Assembly: GCA_943787175.1 (NCBI GenBank)
Contig: CALSLK010000028.1
Span: forward strand, 62,001-126,000
Reading direction: 5' to 3'
From: an uncultured Alphaproteobacteria bacterium
Lineage (GTDB): Bacteria > Pseudomonadota > Alphaproteobacteria > SP197
Length of the DNA stretch: 64,000 nucleotides
The notes below the pieces were generated by a model. The model did no database searches. It was not told where the DNA came from and was given only the letters and a program-made list of their open reading frames with translations. Within the stretch, counting starts at the first letter, position 1, and the number at the start of each line of letters is the position of its first letter. Position numbers and translations under genes: made by a program. This document shows positions 25,803 to 34,953 of this stretch, piece by piece.

Positions 25803-27751
25803 CCTCAGCATCGTTCCCCAATCTGTTTTCCGAGATTGCCCTTGGTCGCACCACGATCAGGAACCGCATCGTGTCGACCGGGCACCACACCCATCATGCC
25901 CACGGTGCGCCCAGTGAGCGTTACATCGCCTATCAGGAAGCCCGCGCGCGTGGCGGGGCAGGGTTGATCGTTGCCGAGATCGCCGGGGTTCATGAAACCG
26001 CTCACTTCGCCAACAATTTTCTCGATGCCACGTCACCCGACTGCATTCCCGGTTACGCGCGTCTGGCAAAAGCGGTGCAGGGGCACGGTGCGGCCATGTT
26101 TGGCCAGCTCTTTCACCCCGGGCGCGAAGTACAATCCACGCCCGATGGCATGGGTGCCACGGCCTATGCACCTTCGGCCGTGCCCAACGAACGCTTTCAT
26201 ATTATGCCCAGGCCGATGTCGGATGCGCTCATCCGTGATGTCATCAAGGGGTTCGGTCAGGGTGCTGGCTATCTGATCGAGGCCGGGCTTGATGGCGTGG
26301 AGCTTGTTGCCAGTCAGGGATACCTGCCGGCACAGTTTCTCAATCCGCGCCTCAATCTGCGCGAAGATGACTGGGGCGGGTCGTTCGAGAACCGCCTGCG
26401 CTTTGTAGCAGAATGCCTCACGGTCATGCGTGCAGCCATCGGGGACGCAACCCTTGGCATGCGTATCTCCGGCGACGAACTGGAACCTGCCCAGGGTTTG
26501 AATGCTGACGAGATTGCCGCGATCTGCACGGCACTTTCACCCCAGCTCGATTACATCAGTGTAGTAGCGGGCATGTCGTCCAGCCTGGGTGCCTCGGTGC
26601 ATATCGCTGCACCCATGGGTGTGCCCGCCGGTTACATCGCGCCCTATGCGCGACGCATCAAACAGGCGACCGATCTGCCGGTCATTGCTACTGGTCGCGT
26701 CAATCAGGCCCAAATTGCCGAGGCAGTGATTGCAGCCGGCGATGCTGATCTATGTGGCATGACGCGTGCAATGATCTGTGATCCCGCCATGCCATCCAAG
26801 GTGGCGCAGGGACGCCTCGATGACATTCGCGCGTGTATTGCCTGCAATCAGGCCTGCATCGGGCGTTCGCATAAGGGCCAGCCGATTTCCTGCATTCAGT
26901 ACCCTGAGTCCGGCCGCGAGCTTGAATACGGCACGCTGATACCAGCCACGAAACCAGGATCGGTCATGGTTGTTGGCGGTGGTCCGGCCGGTATGAAGGC
27001 GGCGGCCATTGCAGCCGCGCGCGGGCATCGCGTCACGCTGCATGAGGCCTCGGGCGAGATGGGCGGTCAGGCTCTGCTGGCCCAACGCCTGCCGGGCCGT
27101 GAGGAATTCGGCGGCATCATTCAGAACCTTATGCGCGAAGTTCGCGATGCCGGCGTCGATGTACAAACCGGTTCAGCTGTCGATGTTGCCATGATCGCGC
27201 GACAGAAACCCGATGCGCTGATTGTTGCGACCGGTGCCGTGCCTTACCTGCCGGCAATCGAAGGGGCTGAGGAAGCCCATGTCGTCAGTGCATGGGACGC
27301 GCTCAGCGGCGCCAATATCGGGAACTCTGCGGTTGTGGCGGACTGGCGTTGTGACTGGGTGGGCATCGGCCTTGCCGAAATGCTTGCGGTATCGGGCCGA
27401 CGCGTCCGGTTGGTGGTGAACGGTGCCATGGCAGGCGAGACTCTGCAGCTCTATGTCCGCAATCACTATCTCGGCCGCCTGCGTCGCCTGGGCGTGGAGG
27501 TCACGACCAATGCCAGATTGTTCGGCGTCGATGGTGACAGCGCTTATTTTCAGGACACGCTGACCGACGAACCCATTGTTGTTGATGGCACGGACACAAC
27601 GGTGCTTTCGCTGGGAAACACGCCCCGGGATGAATTGGGTGCTGCACTGGAACAGGCCAACATACCCTTTACCCGCATTGGTGACTGCCTTGCGCCGCGC
27701 ACGGCAGAGGAAGCGGTTCTTGAAGGCCTTCAGGCCGCTTGGGAAATCTGA
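25799..27751 (+). CDS. FMN/4Fe-4S NADH:flavin oxidoreductase, amine-demethylase-like
   Basis: 650 residues. An old-yellow-enzyme barrel (residues 1-350; LFSEIALGRTTIRNRIV, GQLFHPGRE, LREDDWGGSFENRLRF) is followed by the iron-sulfur motif CIACNQACIGRSHKG with a fourth Cys in QPISCIQ, then a FAD/NAD(P) domain starting at VMVVGGGPAGMKAAAIAAARG. This order is shared by 2,4-dienoyl-CoA reductase, trimethylamine dehydrogenase and the dimethylglycine/N-methylproline demethylases. Placement after an MttB-like gene favours oxidative N-demethylation. Start at 25799 (ATGA overlap) rather than far inside MttB. Confidence 0.85.
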   Translation: MTSASFPNLFSEIALGRTTIRNRIVSTGHHTHHAHGAPSERYIAYQEARARGGAGLIVAEIAGVHETAHFANNFLDATSPDCIPGYARLAKAVQGHGAAMFGQLFHPGREVQSTPDGMGATAYAPSAVPNERFHIMPRPMSDALIRDVIKGFGQGAGYLIEAGLDGVELVASQGYLPAQFLNPRLNLREDDWGGSFENRLRFVAECLTVMRAAIGDATLGMRISGDELEPAQGLNADEIAAICTALSPQLDYISVVAGMSSSLGASVHIAAPMGVPAGYIAPYARRIKQATDLPVIATGRVNQAQIAEAVIAAGDADLCGMTRAMICDPAMPSKVAQGRLDDIRACIACNQACIGRSHKGQPISCIQYPESGRELEYGTLIPATKPGSVMVVGGGPAGMKAAAIAAARGHRVTLHEASGEMGGQALLAQRLPGREEFGGIIQNLMREVRDAGVDVQTGSAVDVAMIARQKPDALIVATGAVPYLPAIEGAEEAHVVSAWDALSGANIGNSAVVADWRCDWVGIGLAEMLAVSGRRVRLVVNGAMAGETLQLYVRNHYLGRLRRLGVEVTTNARLFGVDGDSAYFQDTLTDEPIVVDGTDTTVLSLGNTPRDELGAALEQANIPFTRIGDCLAPRTAEEAVLEGLQAAWEI

Positions 27752-27753
27752 CG

Positions 27754-29445
27754 ATGTCAAAATCCATGGGTGCGGGCGAAGCCGTTGTTGATCTTCTCGA
27801 GCAGGCCGGCGTGAAGACCGTCTTTGGTCTGCTTGGCGGCTCCATGCTGGAACTCTATGACGCCTTGCGCATGTCAAAGATCGGCTATGTCGGCGCGCGC
27901 GATGAACGCGCTGCCGGTCACATGGCCGATGCCTATGCCCGTATCACGGGTGGGCCCGGTGTCGTCTTGGGCGCACAGGCCGGACCGGGCGTGGTCAATC
28001 TGACGACCGCTGTTGCCGAAGCACATCTTGCCTATTCCCCGCTGGTCGCGATTGCAGGCGCGATTTCCCGTGACCAGGCCGGACGCGACACTTTCCAGGA
28101 GGTCGATCAGCAGGCCCTGTTTGCACCGATCTCCAAAAAGTCGATCCTGGTGCCGTCACCCGAACGTTTGCCTGAACTGATGGCCGAGGCGATGCGTATC
28201 GCCATGAGCGGTCGCCGTGGACCGGTTGTGCTGCATGTCCCCCGCGATATCTTTGCCGCGGATGTTCCCGCAGGTACGTTGATCCGCCACGGCGGAAATC
28301 AGGCAGGTGCGCCGGACTCTGAGCAGATTGCATCGATTCTTTCCCTGCTCGCTGGTGCAGAAAAGCCGGTCATCATCGCTGGCGGCGGGTTTAAGTGGTC
28401 GCAGGGTTCGCAAGCCTTGGTTGCCCTGGCCGAAGTCCTGCAGATTCCGGTGGTGTCCTCGACAGGCCACCATGATGTCATGGCAACGGACCATCCGCTG
28501 CATGCCGGACAGGGCGGCCCACGCGGCAACAAGGTAGCCAGTAATCTCACGCGGGAAGCCGATGTCATTCTGGCGCTGGGAACGCGTCTGGGATTCAACT
28601 CCACGTTCCACAGCAATGACTACATCAACGCTGAGGCCGCCATCGTGCAGGTTGACGTCGATGGTTCTGCCCTGGGCCGATACTTCCCCGTGGCAATGGG
28701 AATTGTTGCTGATGCCCGTGCGGCGGCACAGGTACTGACGACGGCCGCCGGGAAGAATGACCTTTCATCGCAAGCCTGGCAGCCGTGGCTCGAATCCTTT
28801 CGGCAGGCGAAAGCGGCCCTCGAGGAAGAACGCAGAGCAGAAGCAAAGCTGGAAGGTAAACCGCTGCCGCCGTTCCGTGCTCTGGGCGAGATTCGCGAAA
28901 GCCTTCCCGACGATGTCATCGTGACACTTGATACCGGTGCCATGTGCCTGCAGGCGGCTGACCGCATGCGCTTTGGAACGTCGCCGGGGTTGCTTACGCC
29001 GCTCGATTTTGGCCTGGTCGGTTTTGGTTATGCCGCCGCATTGGGGGCCAAGGCTGCAGCCCCGGAACGTCCGGTGGTTTCGGTCATGGGAGATGGCGGG
29101 TTCGGCATGACGATGATTGAAATGACGACGGCGGTTCAGCACGGGCTGCCGGTGGTTGCCGTTGTGCTTGATAATGGCGCCTGGGGTGCCGAGAAAGCCT
29201 ACCAGCGCGACTTCTTCGGCGGGCGTTACCTCGGTGCCGATCTTCTCAACCCCGACTATGCGGCCTTTGCCGAACAGATCGGTGCTGTGGGCTACCGTGC
29301 TTCAGCACCAGGGGAGGTTGGCTCTGCGATGGTTGATGCACTGGCTTCGGGCAAGCCGGCCGTGATTCAGGTCACGGTTGATCCTGACGCCATGTTCAGC
29401 CTGCGCAAGGACCTCTTCAAGCCCAGCGATAACCGCCGGGCCTGA
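27754..29445 (+). CDS. thiamine pyrophosphate enzyme, sulfoacetaldehyde acetyltransferase/acetolactate synthase-like
   Basis: 563-residue ThDP enzyme. N-terminal domain has the catalytic Glu in ARDERAAGHMADAYARITGG, the middle domain GPVVLHVPRDIF and VIIAGGG, and the C-terminal ThDP motif runs from VMGDGGFGMT to LDNGAWGAEK. The segment NGAWGAEKAYQRDFFGGRY resembles the Xsc branch more than housekeeping acetolactate synthase, and there is no small regulatory subunit gene nearby. It starts two bases after the flavoprotein stop. It may condense or cleave an aldehyde or keto-acid from the demethylation route. Exact substrate unknown. Confidence 0.8.
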   Translation: MSKSMGAGEAVVDLLEQAGVKTVFGLLGGSMLELYDALRMSKIGYVGARDERAAGHMADAYARITGGPGVVLGAQAGPGVVNLTTAVAEAHLAYSPLVAIAGAISRDQAGRDTFQEVDQQALFAPISKKSILVPSPERLPELMAEAMRIAMSGRRGPVVLHVPRDIFAADVPAGTLIRHGGNQAGAPDSEQIASILSLLAGAEKPVIIAGGGFKWSQGSQALVALAEVLQIPVVSSTGHHDVMATDHPLHAGQGGPRGNKVASNLTREADVILALGTRLGFNSTFHSNDYINAEAAIVQVDVDGSALGRYFPVAMGIVADARAAAQVLTTAAGKNDLSSQAWQPWLESFRQAKAALEEERRAEAKLEGKPLPPFRALGEIRESLPDDVIVTLDTGAMCLQAADRMRFGTSPGLLTPLDFGLVGFGYAAALGAKAAAPERPVVSVMGDGGFGMTMIEMTTAVQHGLPVVAVVLDNGAWGAEKAYQRDFFGGRYLGADLLNPDYAAFAEQIGAVGYRASAPGEVGSAMVDALASGKPAVIQVTVDPDAMFSLRKDLFKPSDNRRA

Positions 29446-29452
29446 TTGAGGA

Positions 29453-30058
29453 CTACATCTCGTTTGGTTCGGCGCTGTTGTCGTTCTCGCGAATGGCGAG
29501 CTCGGCACGGGCACTGGCGAGGTTCTTCTCCAGCGCGGCAGCTTTCACGTTGGCCTTCTCGATCTCGACATTGAGCAGCTTGGCATCGCAAAGACCCAGC
29601 ATGACGGGATCCTTGGGCTCAAGTTCCTCGGACATGCGATGGGTGCCTTCACGCACGCTCGAGATGGTCTGCTTGGTCGTTCCGATCAGGCGCACGATCT
29701 GGGCATCGGCCAGGTGCGGGTACTGCTTGGTGAGGTAGAGGATACCAGCAGGTTTGTCCTGGCGCTTGGCGACGGGCGTGTAGCGCGCCTTGCTCTGCTT
29801 TGTCTTGGGCAGATCAACCCGCTTGCGCAACTGGATGGTGGCTGTTGCATCCTTGATGCAACGCTCGATCTCCTCGGCATCGATCTGACCGTAAAGAACG
29901 GGGTCCTGGCCGACGATGTTGGTCGCGACTTCGCCATCGGCGATTCCCTGAATCTCAAGCGGGTGCATGCCGCACAGCTCGGCTATCTGTTTGAAGGTCA
30001 ACGTCGTGTTGTCGACCAGCCACACGGCGGTGGCCTGGGGCATCAACAACTGTGTCAT
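29453..30058 (-). CDS. trcR: cell cycle transcriptional regulator TrcR (DUF1013)
   Basis: 201-residue DUF1013 protein, conserved in alphaproteobacteria and called TrcR. It begins MTQLLMPQATAVWLVDNT and has two helix-turn-helix-like stretches: LTFKQIAELCGMHPLEIQ near residue 20 and QIVRLIGTTKQTISSVREG near 120. The C-terminus (LNVEIEKANVKAAALEKNL) is a coiled coil. GAGGAG precedes ATG 30058. Convergent with the TPP operon, 7 bases between stops. The likely role is in cell-cycle-linked transcription by inference from relatives. Confidence 0.85.
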   Translation of the reverse strand: MTQLLMPQATAVWLVDNTTLTFKQIAELCGMHPLEIQGIADGEVATNIVGQDPVLYGQIDAEEIERCIKDATATIQLRKRVDLPKTKQSKARYTPVAKRQDKPAGILYLTKQYPHLADAQIVRLIGTTKQTISSVREGTHRMSEELEPKDPVMLGLCDAKLLNVEIEKANVKAAALEKNLASARAELAIRENDNSAEPNEM

Positions 30059-30253
30059 GGGAAACTCCTCGTATCGCATCGGCCGAACGGCCTGATTGCG
30101 TTGTTGCGTGCTACTTAAACCCAAATTTTGCCAGCGTCCACGGTCGGTTAGATCAGATCGGGATAAGGACGAACCATTTATGCTCTGACCTTATCGCGTA
30201 AACCCGCTTTGTTTCATAAAATTGGGGCAGATTCACGCTTAACGCGGTCTGCT

Positions 30254-31255
30254 CTAGACCAAAGTGAGCACAACCTTGCCGATATGATCGCCGTCGATGG
30301 CATTCTGGGCTTCCTCAGCCTGTGCAAGAGGGAAGGTGGCATGCATGACCGGCTTGATCCGGCCGCTTTCCAGCAGCGGCAACACTTCGCGGCGCAATTC
30401 GTCAGCAATCTGGCCTTTTTCCAGGACAGAGCGTGCGCGCAGGGTGGAGCCGGTGATGGTGCCGCGTTTCATCATCAGGGGCGCAAAGTTGATCTCGGCC
30501 TTTGATCCGCCCAAAAACGCGATGAAACAAATGCGCCCTTCGGTCGCCATCGCCTTGATGTTGCGGGCAATGTAATCGCCGCCGACCATGTCCAGGATGA
30601 CGTCAACGCCATGCCCTCCGGTCAGGTCCTTTGTCACGTCAACGAAATCTTCCGTGCGGTAATTGATGGCGCGCTCGGCGCCCAGTTCTTCACAGGCGCG
30701 GCAACGGTCGTCCGACCCGGCGGTGACAAACACGCGTGCGCCCCGTGCGCCAGCCAATTGGATGGCGGTTGTCCCGATCCCGCTGGCTCCGCCATGGATC
30801 AGCAGGGTTTCGCCGCCCTGAAGGTGGGAGCGCTGGAAAACATTGGTCCAGACCGTGAAAAAGGTCTCGGGCACAGCCGCAGCCTCGATCATGGAAAGAC
30901 TATTGGGTACGGGAAGGGCCTGGGGCACGGGAACAACGCAGTACTCGGCGTAGCCACCGCCTGTGACCAGCGCCATCACCTTGTCGCCGATCTTGAGGTC
31001 ACTGGAATCGGGCCCGTTGGCGACCACTTCACCTGAAATCTCCAGACCGGGAATATCGCTGGCACCCGGCGGCGGCGGATAACCGCCAGCCCGCTGCAGG
31101 ATGTCGGGACGGTTCACCCCGGCGGCATGGACCTTGACCAGAACCTCACCGATGGATGGCACGGGCACCGGCCTGGTCGTGAGTTCCACGACTTCGGGTC
31201 CGCCACCGCCGTTGTACGCAATGGCTTTCATGGTTTCGGGCAGGTTGTTGCTCAT
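30254..31255 (-). CDS. NAD(P)H-quinone oxidoreductase (zinc-free MDR, PIG3-like)
   Basis: 333-residue medium-chain dehydrogenase/reductase without catalytic zinc. N-terminal GroES-like domain with VNRPDILQRAGGYPPPPGAS, and Rossmann motif HGGASGIGTTAIQLAGARGA near residue 150. Relatives of the PIG3/QOR branch reduce quinones or enones with NADPH. The start at 31255 (MSNNLPETMKAIAYNG) matches the family. Divergent from the DUF1192 gene; the 195 bases beyond its stop, up to trcR, hold no ORF. Confidence 0.88.
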   Translation of the reverse strand: MSNNLPETMKAIAYNGGGGPEVVELTTRPVPVPSIGEVLVKVHAAGVNRPDILQRAGGYPPPPGASDIPGLEISGEVVANGPDSSDLKIGDKVMALVTGGGYAEYCVVPVPQALPVPNSLSMIEAAAVPETFFTVWTNVFQRSHLQGGETLLIHGGASGIGTTAIQLAGARGARVFVTAGSDDRCRACEELGAERAINYRTEDFVDVTKDLTGGHGVDVILDMVGGDYIARNIKAMATEGRICFIAFLGGSKAEINFAPLMMKRGTITGSTLRARSVLEKGQIADELRREVLPLLESGRIKPVMHATFPLAQAEEAQNAIDGDHIGKVVLTLV

Positions 31256-31331
31256 GGTTGATCCCCATTCAGGCCGTTGCGACGATTCGTCCTCTCCTAT
31301 ACATGAAATCTGGAAACGGGAGCAGGACGCC

Positions 31332-31514
31332 ATGGACAGCGACGATCTGGAACCCAGACGACCCGATACCGGGCCCAGGAACCTTGAGACCATGTCGATC
31401 GAGGCACTCAATGCCTATGTGGATGAGCTCAGGGGCGAGATCGAGAGGGTCGAGACGGTCATTCGGGAGAAGGAGGCCGCCAGAGATTCGGCTGCCTCAG
31501 TCTTCAAGATCTAG
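31332..31514 (+). CDS. DUF1192 family protein
   Basis: 60-residue acidic helical protein with the DUF1192 pattern: DDLEPR at the start, LETMSIEALNAYVDELRGEI in the middle, and a terminal SVFK. Function unknown. AGGAC before ATG 31332 sets the start. The last 11 bases overlap the convergent exporter gene. Confidence 0.82.
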   Translation: MDSDDLEPRRPDTGPRNLETMSIEALNAYVDELRGEIERVETVIREKEAARDSAASVFKI

Positions 31515-32697
31515 TACGCCTCTCGACCATATAGACCAGCGTCGCGGCGCTCAGCGCTATCGTTGAACAAAGCAGCATCAGGCCCAGCAATTCGTGGGCG
31601 GCGTTCTCCTGACTCAGAATCGACCCCGTGAGCAAGGTGAAGACGGCACCCACGCCCACGATCAGGGCGCCTGCCAGCCCCGATGCGCTTCCTGCCAGTT
31701 GTGGTCTCACGGAAACGGCACCAGCACTGGCGCTGGGCATGGTGAGGCCGTTGCCGATGCCCACGAACATCGTTGCGCCAAACAGCGTCAGCGGATTGAC
31801 AAATCCGACCAGGAAGACGGCGACACCGCAGAGCAGTCCGGTACAAGCGACCAGCCTGCCGGTGAGAACCATGGTGGTCAGGGCGTAGCGCTTGGCGTAA
31901 CGGCCGGAAAGAAAGCTGCCCAAGAGAAAGCCGGCGGTGATCGATCCCATGTAGATGCCCAGGACGGCGGGTTGAATCGACATCATGGATGCTGCGACCA
32001 GAGGTACGCCGCTGAGAAAGGTGTAAAATGCGCTGACCGAGAAGGCCATGCAGGCCGCATAGCCCCAGAAGACAGGTGATCTAAACAGCCTGGGATAGGC
32101 GTGGAACTGTTCAAGCATGGTTCTGGATGGATGTTTGTTGGTTTCTCCAAAGTCACTCCAGCACAACCACAGCATCCCCGCGCCCATGATTGCAAAGGCC
32201 AGAAAGCTCGCGCGCCAGCCCAGGAATTGATCCAGGGCGCCACCGATCATCGGACCCATGGCAGGTGCGATCGCCATGGCCATCGCGACATAGCCCATTC
32301 TGCTGGCAGCTTCCTGCGGCGGTGCTGTGTCGCGGATCGCTGCCTGTGAAAGAGCCCAGCTGGCGATGATGGTGCCCTGACACGCTCTGAAAGCCAGAAA
32401 CAGCCAGATTCCCGGCGCCAATGCGCAGTCCAGTGATGCAACAGTGAAGATTCCAATGGAAACCAGCGCCACCGGACGTCGCCCAAACCGGTCCGATAGC
32501 GGTCCCAGCAACAATTGCAGCACGGCGGTAACCGCCAGATAGCCTGCGATGGAAAGAGTCACCAACCCGTAACCAACGCCAAAAGTCTGCGCCATGTTCG
32601 AGAGTGAGGGCAGGAACATGTTGAGAGACAGTGTCGAGGCTGCCGTGAACAGAACCAGGGTCGACATTCTTGGGGGTGTGGCTGCCGGGCGGAACAT
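31504..32697 (-). CDS. Bcr/CflA family MFS drug exporter
   Basis: 397-residue MFS efflux protein with about 12 hydrophobic segments. The loop-2/3 signature GPLSDRFGRRPV follows segment 2, and the Bcr/CflA-type segment FRACQGTIIASWALSQAAIRD follows segment 4. Members export bicyclomycin, chloramphenicol, sulfonamides or amino acids. ATG 32697 (MFRPAATPP) is preferred over TTG 32751, which lies inside the upstream terminator's T-run. A promoter, a 16-codon leader ORF and an intrinsic terminator precede it, so expression probably depends on read-through. Confidence 0.87.
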   Translation of the reverse strand: MFRPAATPPRMSTLVLFTAASTLSLNMFLPSLSNMAQTFGVGYGLVTLSIAGYLAVTAVLQLLLGPLSDRFGRRPVALVSIGIFTVASLDCALAPGIWLFLAFRACQGTIIASWALSQAAIRDTAPPQEAASRMGYVAMAMAIAPAMGPMIGGALDQFLGWRASFLAFAIMGAGMLWLCWSDFGETNKHPSRTMLEQFHAYPRLFRSPVFWGYAACMAFSVSAFYTFLSGVPLVAASMMSIQPAVLGIYMGSITAGFLLGSFLSGRYAKRYALTTMVLTGRLVACTGLLCGVAVFLVGFVNPLTLFGATMFVGIGNGLTMPSASAGAVSVRPQLAGSASGLAGALIVGVGAVFTLLTGSILSQENAAHELLGLMLLCSTIALSAATLVYMVERRTRS

Positions 32698-32749
32698 GAA
32701 GGGACTCTCGAACGGTCGTTGACCGATTTGAATTGCTGGAAAAATGAAC

Positions 32750-32779
32750 AAAAAAAAGCCCCCGAAACCTGTCGGGGGC
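32750..32779 (-). terminator. intrinsic terminator in the exporter leader
   Basis: Minus strand: arms GCCCCCGA and TCGGGGGC (8 bp, loop CAGGTT) followed by eight T. It lies between the leader ORF and the Bcr/CflA start, 52 bases before that ATG. A GGTTTC inside it (32769-32764) repeats one at 32792-32787; either can pair with GAAACC at 32803-32798. Confidence 0.85.
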
Positions 32780-32805
32780 GCATGGCGAAACCTTCGCGGT
32801 TTCCG

Positions 32806-32856
32806 TTACCGGACCATGCGCAAGCTTCCTACTACCGTGCTGATGAACAAGTTCAT
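32806..32856 (-). CDS. putative 16-residue leader peptide
   Basis: Reads MNLFISTVVGSLRMVR then TAA. AAGGA lies 11 bases upstream; a four-codon ORF (MTTA) overlaps its ATG. The last codons (CGC ATG G) form one arm of a stem with CCATGCG (32785-32779), enclosing the stop codon and an inner GAAACC/GGTTTC hairpin just before the terminator. This is the layout of a translation-controlled attenuator. The signal sensed is unknown; hydrophobic V, L and I residues are frequent. It could instead be a terminated non-coding leader. Confidence 0.5.
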   Translation of the reverse strand: MNLFISTVVGSLRMVR

Positions 32857-32886
32857 GCTGTCGTCATTCCTTGATTGGATCGATTG

Positions 32887-32915
32887 AACCTAGGTTTGCG
32901 GCTCGTTGCGGTCAA
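32887..32915 (-). promoter_or_regulatory. sigma-70-type promoter of the exporter leader
   Basis: TTGACC (32915-32910), 17-base spacer, TAGGTT (32892-32887). The predicted transcript starts near 32880, giving a leader of about 180 bases before the exporter ATG. Confidence 0.6.
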
Positions 32916-33073
32916 TGAACATCGTCTGCATCGAAACAACGTCAAAACCGCCAATGCGTGATTCAGCCAACGTTCTCCACAACTCGGTTTGGCTGGATGT
33001 GGTATTGTGCTTGTGCTTTAGGCGCGATATCTGGACGCCAGACACCAAAATCAGACTGAATTTCGAGGACGAT

Positions 33074-33823
33074 ATGGCCGGCCATTCCAAATGGAAGAAC
33101 ATCATGCACCGCAAAGGTGCGCAGGATGCCAAGCGCGCCAAGCAGTTCACCAAGGTGGGTCGCGAGATCTCCGTGGCGGCACGCTCAGGCATGCCAGACC
33201 CGGAACATAACCCGCGTCTGCGCGCCGCCATTCAGGCAGCCCGCGGAGTCAACATGGGCCGCGATGCCATCGAACGCGCGATCAAGCGCGCCACGGGCGG
33301 CGACGACAATGTCGATTATCAGGAGATGCGCTATGAGGGTTATGGCCCCGGCGGCATCGCGCTGATTGTCGAGGCACTGACCGACAACCGTAACCGCACG
33401 GCTTCGGAAGTGCGCGCGGCGTTCAACAAGGCTGGCGGTGCGATGGGAGAGACCGGAAGCGTCTCCTTCATGTTCGAGCGTGTCGGCCAGGTCGTCTTCA
33501 ATGCCGAGATTGGCGATGCTGATACGGTGTTTGAAGCTGCCTTTGAGGCAGGTGCAGCCGATGTTGCCTCCGACAACGACAGCCACACGGTCTATTGCGC
33601 ACCTGAGGATTTCGGCCAGGTCAGCGAAGCGCTTGGCGAGGTCTTTGGCGACCCTGAGGAAGCGGGTCTGACCTGGAAGGCCGGCACCACCATCGAAGTG
33701 GATGAGGATAAGGCCGCTTCCCTGCTCAAGCTGATCGATGCCCTGGAAGACAACGATGATGTCCAGACCGTTTCGGCCAACTTCGAGATTGCCGATGATG
33801 TCATGGAACGGTTGGTGGCCTGA
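33074..33823 (+). CDS. yebC: YebC/PmpR family protein (TACO1-like)
   Basis: 249-residue YebC. Begins [21 protein letters not shown] and contains [17 protein letters not shown] and [19 protein letters not shown]. The family is described both as transcriptional regulators and as factors helping ribosomes through difficult sequences such as proline runs. GAGGA before ATG 33074. It heads the yebC-ruvC-ruvA-ruvB-ybgC-tol run, ten bases before ruvC. TolA downstream is Pro-rich, a possible client by inference only. Confidence 0.93.
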   Translation: MAGHSKWKNIMHRKGAQDAKRAKQFTKVGREISVAARSGMPDPEHNPRLRAAIQAARGVNMGRDAIERAIKRATGGDDNVDYQEMRYEGYGPGGIALIVEALTDNRNRTASEVRAAFNKAGGAMGETGSVSFMFERVGQVVFNAEIGDADTVFEAAFEAGAADVASDNDSHTVYCAPEDFGQVSEALGEVFGDPEEAGLTWKAGTTIEVDEDKAASLLKLIDALEDNDDVQTVSANFEIADDVMERLVA

Positions 33824-33829
33824 GGCAGC

Positions 33830-34345
33830 ATGATGCGTGTTCTGGGCATCGATCCTGGTCTCCAACATACCGGATGGGGTGTCATCGATATTGACGGCAA
33901 TGCCTTGCGTCACGTTGCCCATGGCGTGATTTCGCCCGATGCAAAACTGCCCATGGCTGATCGCCTGACGATCATCTTCAACGGCGTTCAGGCCGTCCTG
34001 GCTGCACAGAACCCTGATCAGGCCGCGATCGAAGAAACCTTTGTTAACCGCAATCCCAGCAGCACCCTCAAACTGGGCCTGGCGCGCGGTGCCGCTCTGG
34101 TCGCGGCTGCCTCCACGGGCATTCCGGTTGCCGAATATGCCTCCCGGCTGGTCAAGAAGTCGGTGGTGGGGACGGGCACGGCCGACAAGACACAGATCGC
34201 CGCCATGATCGGGGTCCTGCTGCCCAGCGCCAAGGTTTCCAATGCCGATGCCGCTGATGCTCTGGCTGTTGCCATCTGCCACGCACACCATGCCGCGACC
34301 CTTGGGCCGCAACGCCGCCGCGCTGCACAAGGAGCCGCCGCATGA
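33830..34345 (+). CDS. ruvC: crossover junction endodeoxyribonuclease RuvC
   Basis: 171-residue Holliday junction resolvase. Catalytic acidic residues are visible in VLGIDPGLQHTGWG (first Asp), AIEETFVNRNPSSTLKLG (Glu) and NADAADALAVAICH (the late Asp pair). Two adjacent ATG codons (33830 and 33833) are possible starts. Stop overlaps ruvA by ATGA. Acts with RuvAB in recombination repair. Confidence 0.95.
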   Translation: MMRVLGIDPGLQHTGWGVIDIDGNALRHVAHGVISPDAKLPMADRLTIIFNGVQAVLAAQNPDQAAIEETFVNRNPSSTLKLGLARGAALVAAASTGIPVAEYASRLVKKSVVGTGTADKTQIAAMIGVLLPSAKVSNADAADALAVAICHAHHAATLGPQRRRAAQGAAA

Positions 34346-34953
34346 TCGGAAAACTTACGGGCATTCTCGACTCCCTGAGCGAGAACCTGGCACTGCTGGA
34401 TGTCGGCGGTGTTGGATATCAGTTGAGCTGCTCGGCGCGCACGTTGCGTGGCATGGGCAGCGTTGGCGACAAGGCCAGCGTGATGATCGAAACGTTCATC
34501 CGTGACGATCGCATTGTGCTCTATGGTTTTGCAGATCTGCCCGAACGCGATTGTTTCCGCATTCTGATGACGGTTCAGGGGGTCGGCGCGCGGGTTGCCC
34601 TTGCGATCCTTTCGGTGCTGTCACCCAACGAATTGACCCAGGCGATCCTGGCCCAGGACAAGACCGCGATCACCCGTGCCAACGGCGTGGGCCCGCGTGT
34701 GGCGACCCGTGTTGTCACCGAACTGAAAGACCGCATGGGTGATGTCGGCTTTGCGCCCGGCGCTGCGCTGGCGTCCCCGGGCGGGGCAACCGCTGAAGGC
34801 GGCGACGATGCTGATGCCGTCTCTGCTCTGGTCAATCTGGGTTATGGCCGTTCGGAAGCTTACGGAGCAGTGGTCGCGGTGCGCCGTGATCTGGGTGCTG
34901 ATGCCGATGTTTCCGCACTGATCGCCGCCGGGCTGAAGGAGCTTGGCCGGTGA
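34342..34953 (+). CDS. ruvA: Holliday junction branch migration protein RuvA
   Basis: 203-residue RuvA that binds four-way junctions and loads RuvB. The OB-fold N-terminus is [11 protein letters not shown], the helix-hairpin-helix region contains [19 protein letters not shown] and [20 protein letters not shown], and a flexible Ala/Gly linker leads to the RuvB-binding domain ([18 protein letters not shown]). Overlaps both neighbours by four bases. Confidence 0.95.
   Translation: MIGKLTGILDSLSENLALLDVGGVGYQLSCSARTLRGMGSVGDKASVMIETFIRDDRIVLYGFADLPERDCFRILMTVQGVGARVALAILSVLSPNELTQAILAQDKTAITRANGVGPRVATRVVTELKDRMGDVGFAPGAALASPGGATAEGGDDADAVSALVNLGYGRSEAYGAVVAVRRDLGADADVSALIAAGLKELGR

Noticed and set aside
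27754-29445. Housekeeping acetolactate synthase ilvB
   Set aside because: No ilvN follows, and the NGAWGAEK region is closer to the Xsc branch.
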